Below, one piece after another: positions 7,926-15,970 of a stretch of 38,612 nucleotides of DNA (positions within the stretch are counted from its first letter, which is position 1; each line of letters begins with the position of its first letter). This DNA comes from Bacteroidota bacterium (lineage in GTDB: Bacteria; Bacteroidota; Bacteroidia; Bacteroidales; GCA-2711565). Made by a program: the position numbers and the translations under genes. The notes under the pieces were generated by a model. The model did no database searches. It worked only from the letters and a program-made list of their open reading frames with translations, and was not told where the DNA came from. Location: positions 1 to 38,612 of the forward strand of contig PIVJ01000022.1 of assembly GCA_003353955.1 (NCBI GenBank), given 5' to 3'.

Positions 7926-8927
7926 TTATCTGGTAGGTTTGTACTTTGATTTTGATAAAATTTCTTGAGAATCAGTAATATCGAATAATTCAGCCAGGCT
8001 AATATCTTTATTGGTATTCATATAAGAACGTACAATTTGCCACCCAATCCATTGACCTATTCTTGCAGGAGAGTCTTTTGAAAAATCCAGGGTAAAGGGT
8101 CCGTCGGTAATAAATTTTCGGGTAATTTGATAATCGGCGGTGTATAAGATTTGATTATCAATAATAAAGGCCCAGATATTTCCTTCATTTTTTTCACACC
8201 ACATAAGTTGTTTCTCAGTATATCCAATTCTTAAATACTCAGTTTTTTCAGGAAGTGTAGCATCCAAAAAATATTGAATCTTTCCTAATTGAATGATCTC
8301 ATCTAAAAAGGTTCTATTCTTTAACGGCTCCTTACGTACTGAGTACGCGAGTTCGGTCATACAATCTACCGTTAAATTAGATTGAGTCATTCTGGCAATT
8401 TTATATTCAGGAATTCCGATTTTTCGATAATCGTCAAATAAGCTGCCCAGGTATAAATCCAGTCCGATGATCATTGTGTGTTCTGCAAGCTGAACCGGAT
8501 ATTCATATTGTAATCCGGAGATATAGGTGTAAACATTTGGAGTGTTTTTATTCGGGAAGTAATATCTGAAATATTGAAAAGCTTGTTTCAATTCAAGCTT
8601 AATATCATTGAGGTCAGGGTAAGCAGCTTCAGTAGCTCTGAATAAATTAATTAAATCAGGATCAGAAATGTAATCTTTAAGCTGATTTAAATTCTCAATA
8701 TTATCCAAATCGTTACCTAAAAAAAACCAATACTTGGATTGTATAGATTTAAGTCCGGCTTCGATATTATCAGGGTTTATGGCAAACAAATCTTGTTCAT
8801 AGCGAATGATATCAAAATCCCCGATATCAATCGAAGATACATCAATGTTAAGTTTCCGACCATGATCTGAAGAACATGAGCTTATTAAAAATATAAAGAC
8901 AATTATTTTAAAGAAATGATACTTCAT
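7926..8927 (-). CDS. gldB: GldB-like gliding motility lipoprotein
   Basis: The 333-residue product starts with a lipoprotein signal peptide, hydrophobic to residue 14, with lipobox ISSC and the lipidated Cys at 18. The rest resembles the GldB family: RYEQDLF near residue 42, a GLDLYLG segment near 155, and the C-terminal block SPARIGQWIGWQIVRSYM. In Flavobacterium johnsoniae GldB is needed for gliding and is encoded close to gldC and nadE. Here nadE is also nearby (10.5 kb) but no gldC is seen. Homologues occur in non-gliding Bacteroidota, so motility cannot be concluded. It probably sits in the periplasm, anchored to a membrane. Confidence 0.82.
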   Translation of the reverse strand: MKYHFFKIIVFIFLISSCSSDHGRKLNIDVSSIDIGDFDIIRYEQDLFAINPDNIEAGLKSIQSKYWFFLGNDLDNIENLNQLKDYISDPDLINLFRATEAAYPDLNDIKLELKQAFQYFRYYFPNKNTPNVYTYISGLQYEYPVQLAEHTMIIGLDLYLGSLFDDYRKIGIPEYKIARMTQSNLTVDCMTELAYSVRKEPLKNRTFLDEIIQLGKIQYFLDATLPEKTEYLRIGYTEKQLMWCEKNEGNIWAFIIDNQILYTADYQITRKFITDGPFTLDFSKDSPARIGQWIGWQIVRSYMNTNKDISLAELFDITDSQEILSKSKYKPTR

Positions 8928-8940
8928 AATATGATATTAA

Positions 8941-8970
8941 AAAATGCCAAATCAACAGATCTGGCATTTT
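8941..8970 (-). terminator. Terminator downstream of the 197-residue outer-membrane protein gene
   Basis: A perfect 9-bp stem, AAAATGCCA (8941-8949) with TGGCATTTT (8962-8970), is followed on the minus strand by a run of T. It lies between the stop of the barrel gene (8995) and the start of the GldB gene (8927), so it should separate their transcripts. Confidence 0.65.
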
Positions 8971-8994
8971 AAAATGTCTTATAGATCTAAAGGC

Positions 8995-9588
8995 TTATAG
9001 AATTTTCCATCCAAGAGATACATTAAATCCATTTGTTTTTGAATCGTAAGCGATACCATCTACTTCTCCAATAACTTTACTAATCCCAATATTGTATCTT
9101 ACATCCAATGTAAGCATTAATACGTCGATACCTGCTCCGACCTGAAAACTCCAGATGAGATCTTCAAAATCTGCATCATCAAGTCCACCTTCAAGGTCAT
9201 CAACTTTATTAATTGTTTTATTGGTTACGATAGAAGCAGTAGGTCCACCATGGATTCTTAAATTGGCTACTTTAAGATCAAATACTTTAACTCCAACCAG
9301 TAACGGAAATTGAATGGTTTTCAGCTCGATGTCATCCTCGAATCCAATCCCTTCATCTTTAAAAACAGCACCTTCAGTAGCCCAAATTATTTCGGGCTGC
9401 ACATATATTTTAGTGCCTAAGCGGAGAAAAGCACCGAATTGAAAACTACTTTTAATATCAGATTTAATGTCGCTTTTATCAACTGATAGTTTTGATGCAT
9501 AATAACCAACTTTTGGTCCAAATGAAATTTGAGTGAATGCAGTAGTTGTCAGAAAAGTAACAGTCACAAGTAGAATGATTTTTTTCAT
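8995..9588 (-). CDS. PorT-family outer-membrane beta-barrel protein
   Basis: The 197-residue protein has a clear signal peptide (MKKIILLVTVTFLTTTAFTQ, cleavage near residue 20) and alternating beta-strand segments. It begins with ISFGPKVGYYASKL and ends with the aromatic/hydrophobic strand TNGFNVSLGWKIL, a C-terminal barrel signature. This matches the small PorT-like/OmpW-type eight-strand barrels common in Bacteroidota. Function is unknown; PorT of Porphyromonas is needed for type IX secretion but most relatives are uncharacterised. It is divergent from a second barrel gene at 9821 across a 232-base intergenic region. Confidence 0.8.
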   Translation of the reverse strand: MKKIILLVTVTFLTTTAFTQISFGPKVGYYASKLSVDKSDIKSDIKSSFQFGAFLRLGTKIYVQPEIIWATEGAVFKDEGIGFEDDIELKTIQFPLLVGVKVFDLKVANLRIHGGPTASIVTNKTINKVDDLEGGLDDADFEDLIWSFQVGAGIDVLMLTLDVRYNIGISKVIGEVDGIAYDSKTNGFNVSLGWKIL

Positions 9589-9794
9589 TGTTGAGGATTT
9601 CTTTATGATTGGTAGTAATTAATTTCAATTTTCAATAAACGCATATAATGTTTTAATTAACTGAGTTTATTCTTCGTTAACAAATATAAGAACTTTATAT
9701 TTTAAAAGATAACTCAAAAATAAGAATCATTTTTATTTACAATTAAACGTTGATATTTATAAATTATTATCAGTCTAGTTTATGTTGAATTCTG

Positions 9795-9802
9795 TACTTT
9801 TG
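9795..9802 (+). promoter_or_regulatory. -7 box upstream of the 230-residue barrel gene
   Basis: TACTTTTG matches the Bacteroidota -7 consensus TAnnTTTG and lies 19 bases before the ATG at 9821, giving a very short leader. No clear TTG was found at the -33 position. Confidence 0.4.
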
Positions 9803-9820
9803 CTACTATAGAATTGAATT

Positions 9821-10513
9821 ATGAAAAAAGATATCTTTTGTCTTATTTTTCTAGCCTTCTTTTTTGGAAATGATATAATCGCTCAGGATAAACCATTTTT
9901 ATTCGGGATTAAAGTTGCCCCGAATATTGGCTGGATGAATTCTGGCTCGGAAGGCTATGATAATGATGGAGTTAAAACTGGGTTCAGCTGGGGAGTAATC
10001 ACTCAGTTTCACTTAATGGAAAATTATGACTTTCATTCAGGGATTAATGTTTCGACATTAAGAAGTACGTTAACTTATCCAGATTTAAAAACCATTGAAT
10101 CCGAGCAAATACCCGGCAACCTCCACAGGGCGTATAATTTAAAATACCTTGGAATCCCATTAGTATTCAGAATGAAAACCAACGAATTTACCAAGAGAAA
10201 GTTTTTTGGGCAGATTGGAGCACAGTTGAATTTTTTGCTTTCCGCGATGGGGAAGGATAAGTTTAATTCGCAAGATGCTGGCCAGATAAATGAGGAAAAC
10301 AATATATATGACGAAATAAAATTCACAAAATATTCAATGATTTTTGGAGCGGGAATCGAATATCAATTGGGTGGCTCCAATGTACTCATTAGTGGTATTA
10401 ATTTTAATAATGGGATCAATGATATTTTGAAAGATCAAAATAAAATAGACCCTACCATCCGGCAAATCGCGAAGATTAATTATATCGAATTGTATTTAAG
10501 TATGTTATTTTAA
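9821..10513 (+). CDS. PorT-family outer-membrane beta-barrel protein
   Basis: The 230-residue product has a signal peptide ending at IIAQ (about residue 22), then strands typical of PorT-like proteins: FGIKVAPNIGWM near the start of the mature part, YLGIPLVFRMKT in the middle, and the last strand INYIELYLSMLF ending in Phe, the usual barrel-insertion signal. PorT (SprT in Flavobacterium) is linked to the type IX secretion system, and this gene lies 16 bases upstream of nadE and near a GldB-like gene, a neighbourhood that fits that link. Whether it is the true PorT ortholog or another family member cannot be decided from sequence reading. Confidence 0.78.
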   Translation: MKKDIFCLIFLAFFFGNDIIAQDKPFLFGIKVAPNIGWMNSGSEGYDNDGVKTGFSWGVITQFHLMENYDFHSGINVSTLRSTLTYPDLKTIESEQIPGNLHRAYNLKYLGIPLVFRMKTNEFTKRKFFGQIGAQLNFLLSAMGKDKFNSQDAGQINEENNIYDEIKFTKYSMIFGAGIEYQLGGSNVLISGINFNNGINDILKDQNKIDPTIRQIAKINYIELYLSMLF

Positions 10514-10529
10514 TTAACAGTTTCCGAAC

Positions 10530-12170
10530 GTGAAAATAGCACTGGCTCAGATAAATTATCATATTGGCAATTTTGATCAAAACTTAAAAAAAGTTTATCA
10601 ATCAATTAATCAATCCAAGTCATTAGGTGCCGAATTGGTTGTATTTGCTGAATTGGCTGTTTCAGGATATCCGCCACGTGATTTTCTGGAATTTGATGAT
10701 TATATTGATAAATGCTGGCTAACTATAAAAGCGATAGCGAAAAAAACAAAAGATATTGCTGTAATTATTGGCGTGCCAACCAGGAATCAAAACGTAAAGG
10801 GAAAGAGATTATATAATTCAGCAGTTTTCATTCATAATCAGGAAATTGTTTCAGTTCATAATAAAGGCCTGCTTCCAACCTATGATGTTTTTGATGAATA
10901 TAGATATTTTGAACCTGGAAATGAGTTCAATATCATTAACTATAAAAACAATAAGATTGCACTCACCATTTGCGAAGATTTGTGGAATATAGGGGATAAT
11001 CCATTGTATACGATTAATCCAATGGATGAATTATTTAAGAGAAAACCTGATTGCATCATCAATATTGCTGCTTCACCATTTCACTATAATCAAGCTACAT
11101 CACGCAAAAACACCTTACTTAAAAATGTGAATAAATATAAACTTCCATTAATATATGTGAACCATGTAGGCGCACAAACTGAACTTTTATTTGATGGTGG
11201 TTCTTTAGTTTATAATTCAGATGGAGGATTGGTAAGCGAGTTAAAATATTTTGAAGAAGATCTGAAAGTAATCGAGTTGGATAATGTAATTGGTTTTAAG
11301 GAAAAAGTGATTCAATCAAATGAGCCATCAAAGATCAGCTTAATTTATGATGCCTTAGTTATGGGAGTAAGAGATTATTTTGATAAACTTGGTTTTAGAA
11401 AAGCCATTTTAGGATTATCTGGAGGAATTGATTCAGCGGTAACTGCAGTTATAGCAGCAGATGCATTAGGCGCGAAAAATATTAGTGGGATACTTATGCC
11501 TTCTGAGTTTTCATCAGACCATTCTATAAAAGACGCGCAACTGTTGGCTGAAAACTTGAAATGCGAATCAGATATTATTTCCATAAATGATACTTATACC
11601 AGTACTAAAGATAGTTTAATTGAATGGTTTAAAGATTTAGTATTTGATGTAACTGAAGAAAATATGCAAGCACGAATTCGGGGCGTTTTTTTGATGGCAT
11701 TATCCAATAAATTTGGGATGATACTATTAAACACTTCGAATAAAAGTGAGGCTGCTGTTGGCTATGGGACGCTTTACGGGGATATGAACGGAGGCCTTTC
11801 AGTATTGGGCGATGTTTATAAAACAGAAGTTTTCGAGTTGGCTAAATACATTAATCGGGAGAAGAAAATCATTCCCGAAAATACGATCATAAAATCACCA
11901 TCTGCAGAGCTCAGACCAGATCAAAAAGATTCTGATTCACTGCCGAATTATGATATTTTGGATCAAATTCTTTATCAATATATTGAATTGAGAAAAAGCC
12001 CCAAAGAATTAGTGAAAATGGGATTCGAAGAGGCATTGGTGAAACGTATCTTGAAATTAGTGAATACTACTGAATACAAACGTTATCAAGCACCACCAAT
12101 ATTGAGGGTGTCGGAAAAAGCATTTGGAATGGGGAGAAGAATGCCGATAGTCGCGAAATACTTGTCTTAA
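10530..12170 (+). CDS. nadE: Glutamine-dependent NAD+ synthetase
   Basis: NadE makes NAD+ from deamido-NAD+, ATP and glutamine, the last step of NAD synthesis. The N-terminal nitrilase-type glutaminase domain (1-250) carries the triad Glu41 (FAELAVSGYPP), Lys112 (HNKGLLP) and Cys148 (LTICEDLW). The C-terminal synthetase domain has the PP-loop LSGGIDS (296-302) and the conserved GTLYGDMNGG segment. Start is GTG at 10530; the protein begins MKIALAQINY as most homologues do, so GTG is the likely start. It is 16 bases after the barrel gene and probably in one operon with it. The 546-residue length is normal. Confidence 0.95.
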   Translation: MKIALAQINYHIGNFDQNLKKVYQSINQSKSLGAELVVFAELAVSGYPPRDFLEFDDYIDKCWLTIKAIAKKTKDIAVIIGVPTRNQNVKGKRLYNSAVFIHNQEIVSVHNKGLLPTYDVFDEYRYFEPGNEFNIINYKNNKIALTICEDLWNIGDNPLYTINPMDELFKRKPDCIINIAASPFHYNQATSRKNTLLKNVNKYKLPLIYVNHVGAQTELLFDGGSLVYNSDGGLVSELKYFEEDLKVIELDNVIGFKEKVIQSNEPSKISLIYDALVMGVRDYFDKLGFRKAILGLSGGIDSAVTAVIAADALGAKNISGILMPSEFSSDHSIKDAQLLAENLKCESDIISINDTYTSTKDSLIEWFKDLVFDVTEENMQARIRGVFLMALSNKFGMILLNTSNKSEAAVGYGTLYGDMNGGLSVLGDVYKTEVFELAKYINREKKIIPENTIIKSPSAELRPDQKDSDSLPNYDILDQILYQYIELRKSPKELVKMGFEEALVKRILKLVNTTEYKRYQAPPILRVSEKAFGMGRRMPIVAKYLS

Positions 12171-12174
12171 CTTT

Positions 12175-12192
12175 AGCTATAAATTTATAGCT
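12175..12192. repeat. Perfect 18-bp palindrome between convergent genes
   Basis: AGCTATAAATTTATAGCT is its own reverse complement. It spans the stop codon of the minus-strand NifU-domain gene and begins 4 bases after the stop of nadE. It could form a hairpin in either transcript, but no T run follows, so a terminator function is uncertain. Confidence 0.55.
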
Positions 12193-12428
12193 TCAACTGA
12201 TTTGATTTCAGGTAAGGCTTTTTTTACTGCAGATTCAACTCCGTTTTTCAGTGTCATTGTACTATAAGGACAAGCACCACATGCACCCATCAGTTCAACG
12301 TTTACTACATTATCATCAGTAATCTCAATAAATTTAATATCACCTCCGTCTTGTTGTAAATATGGTCGAACCTGATCAATAATATTTTCTACTTTTTCCC
12401 TTAATTCTGCTTTACTGGTTTCACTCAT
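12177..12428 (-). CDS. NifU C-terminal-like iron-sulfur cluster scaffold protein
   Basis: This small (83-residue) NifU-type domain protein carries Fe-S clusters to target enzymes. The conserved core is RPYLQQDGGDIKFI followed by the cluster-binding CxxC in MGACGACPYSTMTL. I chose the ATG at 12428 (MSETSKAEL) over an in-frame ATG at 12455, because the -7 box at 12453-12460 would put transcription start after the upstream ATG, and the extra nine residues are not typical of the family. It lies upstream of nothing else on its strand but next to the Mrp ATPase gene (start of the intergenic at 12456-12491), another Fe-S carrier, which suggests a shared Fe-S assembly role. Confidence 0.88.
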   Translation of the reverse strand: MSETSKAELREKVENIIDQVRPYLQQDGGDIKFIEITDDNVVNVELMGACGACPYSTMTLKNGVESAVKKALPEIKSVEAINL

Positions 12429-12452
12429 TATATTCGTCTTTGAATTAAAATG

Positions 12453-12460
12453 CAAATGTA
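12453..12460 (-). promoter_or_regulatory. -7 box of the NifU-domain gene
   Basis: CAAATGTA on the plus strand reads TACATTTG on the minus strand, matching TAnnTTTG. Transcription from about 12446 supports the ATG at 12428 and excludes the upstream ATG at 12455. Confidence 0.45.
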
Positions 12461-12491
12461 TAAAAATCTGCTACTAAACTATTTCTGATTT

Positions 12492-13535
12492 CTAATTGAG
12501 AAATTTAATTTGTTTCATTATTCCTTTTGCCAATTCTTCATAGGCTGATTGAACCGGATTTCCATCTTCTAAAGCGATGGGTTTTCCTGCATCTCCTGAT
12601 TCAGCAACTTCTTGCACCATTGGGATTTTTCCTAAAAAAGGGATTTCAAATTGTTTTGCGTATTCTTCCGCATTCCCCTTCCCGAAAATATAATATTTAC
12701 TTTCCGGGAGTTCTGCCGGAGTGAAGTATGCCATATTTTCAATCATTCCTAAAACCGGAACATCAATTTTTTCCTGCTTAAACATAGTGACTGCTTTTTT
12801 TACGTCAGCAATCGCTACGTGTTGTGGGGTGGTTACAATAATGGCAGCTGTTACAGGATATGTTTGTGTAAGTGTTAGATGGATATCGCCCGTTCCCGGT
12901 GGCAGATCCACCAACATATAATCAATGTCACCCCAAATAGCATCATTGAAGAGCTGATTTAACGCACTTGAAGCCATCGGCCCTCTCCAAATTAAAGCTT
13001 GCTCAGGATCAACAAAGAAACCAATTGAAAGAACTTTAATTCCATATTTTTCTATGGGATTCACTTTTGTTTTTCCATTCAAATCTGTTGCAGTTGGCTT
13101 TTCATTTTCCAAACCAAACATGATGGGCATTGATGGCCCGTAAATATCTGCATCTAGCAAAGCCACTTTGTTTCCGAGCTTCGCCAATGAAATTGCCAAA
13201 TTTGATGCAATGGTTGATTTACCAACTCCTCCCTTACCTGAAGCAATTGCTATAATGTTTTTAACGCCCGATAAGGAGCCTTCTCCACTATCTTTTTGAG
13301 CTATCGGATTGATGTTAACTTTTGTAGATGTACCAAATTCCGTTGTTAAAATATTTTGACAGTTTTCAATAATTGTTTTAATTCCAGGATCATTAACATC
13401 CGGAAATACTAAATTAAAACTAATCTCCTCTTCACTAATTTCAATATTTTCAATCATTTTTAAATTGATAATATTATCTCTTTTAGGGAAATAAATAACC
13501 TGTTTTAAGAGCTCTAAAATTGCCTCTTTTTGCAT
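12492..13535 (-). CDS. mrp: Mrp/ApbC family iron-sulfur cluster carrier ATPase
   Basis: This is a ParA/MinD-type P-loop ATPase that transfers Fe-S clusters. The N-terminal 80 residues form a MIP18/DUF59-like domain (PDVNDPG), then comes the deviant Walker A SGKGGVGKST (99-108), DADIYGPS (128-135) and Walker B-like VDLPPGTGD (209-217). The length of 347 matches the family. In E. coli-type Mrp a CxxC after ENMxYF bridges the dimer and holds the cluster; here that position reads ENMAYFTPAELPESKYY (266-282), with no cysteine. I believe this is usual in Bacteroidota Mrp, but have not checked. The next gene on this strand is the NifU-domain scaffold, 36 bases downstream of the Mrp stop. Confidence 0.93.
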   Translation of the reverse strand: MQKEAILELLKQVIYFPKRDNIINLKMIENIEISEEEISFNLVFPDVNDPGIKTIIENCQNILTTEFGTSTKVNINPIAQKDSGEGSLSGVKNIIAIASGKGGVGKSTIASNLAISLAKLGNKVALLDADIYGPSMPIMFGLENEKPTATDLNGKTKVNPIEKYGIKVLSIGFFVDPEQALIWRGPMASSALNQLFNDAIWGDIDYMLVDLPPGTGDIHLTLTQTYPVTAAIIVTTPQHVAIADVKKAVTMFKQEKIDVPVLGMIENMAYFTPAELPESKYYIFGKGNAEEYAKQFEIPFLGKIPMVQEVAESGDAGKPIALEDGNPVQSAYEELAKGIMKQIKFLN

Positions 13536-13609
13536 CGTATAATCGTAATTTGTTATTTTTATTTAGATTTGGTAAAATTAAGAAATAATGGCGAGATAGA
13601 TTAGAATTA

Positions 13610-13942
13610 TTACAATTCTTTTGCGGGATCCCAGAAATATTTATCGAATTCGACTATTTGATCATTTTCAACTTTAATGCCTTCATTTTCTAAAAGTTGT
13701 TGCATTATCCCGGGACTCCCAAAATGATGTTTTCCTGTAAGCACACCATTTCTGTTAACTACTCGGTGTGCTGGTACGGGATTAGTGTCACTATGCGAAC
13801 CATTCATTGCCCATCCTACCATTCGGGCTGATCCTTTAGATCCAAGATAATTTGCAATAGCCCCGTAGGTGGTAAACCGCCCTTTAGGAATGAGCTGTGC
13901 TACAAGAAATACTTGTTCGAAAAACGAATAATTATCAGTCAT
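13610..13942 (-). CDS. Alkyltransferase-like protein (ATL), MGMT family without the active-site Cys
   Basis: This 110-residue protein has the DNA-binding domain of O6-alkylguanine-DNA alkyltransferases: FTTYGAIANYLG near residue 24, SARMVGWAMNGSHSD near 38, and the active-site loop. The loop reads PVPAHRVVN, with Ala where methyltransferases have the alkyl-accepting Cys of PCHRV. It therefore cannot repair by itself. ATL proteins flip alkylated guanine and hand the lesion to nucleotide excision repair. The gene overlaps trmB by 8 bases and is probably translated from the same mRNA. Confidence 0.92.
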   Translation of the reverse strand: MTDNYSFFEQVFLVAQLIPKGRFTTYGAIANYLGSKGSARMVGWAMNGSHSDTNPVPAHRVVNRNGVLTGKHHFGSPGIMQQLLENEGIKVENDQIVEFDKYFWDPAKEL

Positions 13943-14606
13943 GAAGCCTGAATTTTAGATAATTAATTTTCTTTCCCTGTTCTAAATAAGAAGTTTCATA
14001 ATGAGTTTGAACAGAAATCACCTCATCATCAATTCCGGAATTATAAAGATCGGATGTGCTAAGAAGTATTTCGTGATTACATTCTTTAATCACCTTCAAG
14101 CAATATTCATACAAATCAGTATTGTCAGTTTTAAGGTGAATAATGCCGCTGGTGGTGAGAAATTTTTTATAAAGGGTTAAAAATTTTGGAGAAATTAACC
14201 TTTTATGTTCATGAACAGATTTTGGTTGCGGATCAGGAAAAGCAATCCAAATTTCACTAACCTCGTCAGCAACGAAGAATTGATCGATAAATTCAATCAT
14301 GGTTCTTATAAAGGCGGTATTCGTAAGTTCTTTTTCACTCGAAATTTTAGCACCCCTCCATAATCTCGCGCCTTTTATATCTACACCAATATAATTTCTA
14401 TCCAAATTATTTTCAGCCAGCCCGTTTGTATATTCTCCTTTTCCACATCCCAGTTCCAGAACGATAGGTGACTTATTCTTGAAAAAATCCTGATTCCACT
14501 TTCCTTTTAAAGGAAAGTTATTTTTTTCTAAGTCGTGAAAACCATATTGAAATAAATTTTGGAAACTATTTATCTCTCCATATTTCTTTAATTTATTTTT
14601 TGGCAT
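13935..14606 (-). CDS. trmB: tRNA (guanine-N7-)-methyltransferase
   Basis: TrmB methylates G46 in the variable loop of tRNAs using SAM. The 223-residue product shows motif I (VLELGCGKGEYTNGLAE, about 49-65), NYIGVDIKGARLW, and the family signature IWIAFPDPQPKSVHEHKRL near 120. The C-terminal ETSYLEQGKKINYLKF segment matches the usual end. ATG at 14606 gives the normal start MPKNKLKKYG. It overlaps the downstream ATL gene by 8 bases. Confidence 0.95.
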   Translation of the reverse strand: MPKNKLKKYGEINSFQNLFQYGFHDLEKNNFPLKGKWNQDFFKNKSPIVLELGCGKGEYTNGLAENNLDRNYIGVDIKGARLWRGAKISSEKELTNTAFIRTMIEFIDQFFVADEVSEIWIAFPDPQPKSVHEHKRLISPKFLTLYKKFLTTSGIIHLKTDNTDLYEYCLKVIKECNHEILLSTSDLYNSGIDDEVISVQTHYETSYLEQGKKINYLKFRLHD

Positions 14607-14747
14607 TTATAAGAAGTTTGATGCAACAAATTTCGTAAAAAATAAGAAATGAAATTCTCATGTTCTTTGTTAAAACACGCACGGGAATGGTTAAAGTATA
14701 AGTGGCAAATTAACAATGTATTACAAAATTGCAAACAGGCGGAAGAA

Positions 14748-15917
14748 CTATTTTTTTAATATCCAGGCATCGGCAATTTCATCTCGTCGTACGATAGCCA
14801 GTTGCTCGTTAGTTTTGGCCAATGAGGTATAACTATTAAAATATACTCTATAATTATCAAATTTGTTTTTACCAACTACATCTGCATTATACCCTTTTTG
14901 TTTTAATTGAAGAACGAGTCTGTCGGCATTAGCTATCGTTTTAAATGAGCCGGCAATAATATAATATTTAGGACTGCTGGTAACTTCGTTCATTACTATA
15001 GGTTTATCTGATTCAATTATTACCGGGTTAGTCAGCACTATTTCGGAGGCCTCAAGGGGTTTTTTAGTTGAATTCAAAGCTGATTCTGTTGATGTTTTTA
15101 CTTCTGGTTCTTCAACCGGATAATCATCAGCGAGGTTAGTAGACTTATCTTCTGAAGTTGGATTTATTTCATTACTCAGGTTTAATTTATCACTTATGCC
15201 AAAAAGTTTATCCACCTTTAATTCTTCGTAATTATCAATAAGATATTGATTTGGGTTTGAATAGAAAAATGGAATTAGGGATGAATAATTATTGTAATAT
15301 TCTTTAAGCGTGGTGAATCTAAAAATGGAAAAAGCGACTAATAAACCTATAATGATAACAGCAGGTATATTTACTCGAATATACCGAGGCTGGTCTGAGC
15401 GAGGCTTAGTTTTTTGGGAGGCTTGTTCTTTCTTACTTACCTCTTTAGGTTTACGATCTTTGGAAACTTGTTTGTGTAATGGCCGATCCCCCGGACTTCG
15501 TTTTATTGGTGGTGAAATAAAACTTTTAAGCCCAAACGAATCAGCACGATAATTTTGCGTTTTGTCAATTGCAAATTCTTTATAACCGTCTTCATTTAAA
15601 AAGATCATTCCTATTTTTCTGAACTGAATTTGTCTGCCATTTTCTAATGCTTCTTTACATTGTGCAACAAACGCTTCAACATGTTTCCTTGCTTCCGAAT
15701 ATGTTATCTTTTCCGAACGGGCAATATGATTAATAAGTAAACCATCATTTGCTTTTAAATGCACGTTGAAAACAACATCTTTGGTAGGTGGGATAAAATG
15801 ATTTTGAACCGGATGAATTTGTGCGGGGATTTCTTTGGTGATAAATCCACCAAAACCTGGAATAACGATACATTCGTATTCGAAAAGTAAGTTGCTAATA
15901 TACCTGGCTATCTTCAT
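14748..15917 (-). CDS. HU-CCDC81 domain and SPOR domain membrane protein
   Basis: The 389-residue protein has three parts. The N-terminal 130 residues match the paired Bacteroidota HU-CCDC81 domains (start MKIARYISNLLFEYECIVIPG; second unit with GLLINHIARSEKITYSEA). A Lys-rich linker follows, then one transmembrane helix (about 183-200, IPAVIIIGLLVAFSIFRF). The C-terminal 75 residues form a SPOR domain (KYYIIAGSFKTIANADRL), which binds denuded peptidoglycan at division septa. The predicted topology is HU-like part in the cytoplasm and SPOR in the periplasm, so it could link DNA or another cytosolic partner to the septal wall. It is monocistronic or first before kdsB. Confidence 0.87.
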   Translation of the reverse strand: MKIARYISNLLFEYECIVIPGFGGFITKEIPAQIHPVQNHFIPPTKDVVFNVHLKANDGLLINHIARSEKITYSEARKHVEAFVAQCKEALENGRQIQFRKIGMIFLNEDGYKEFAIDKTQNYRADSFGLKSFISPPIKRSPGDRPLHKQVSKDRKPKEVSKKEQASQKTKPRSDQPRYIRVNIPAVIIIGLLVAFSIFRFTTLKEYYNNYSSLIPFFYSNPNQYLIDNYEELKVDKLFGISDKLNLSNEINPTSEDKSTNLADDYPVEEPEVKTSTESALNSTKKPLEASEIVLTNPVIIESDKPIVMNEVTSSPKYYIIAGSFKTIANADRLVLQLKQKGYNADVVGKNKFDNYRVYFNSYTSLAKTNEQLAIVRRDEIADAWILKK

Positions 15918-15970
15918 CTGTTTATTAATATTCGTGATTGCTGCTAATGTACGATTGTCGAAATTATTTT

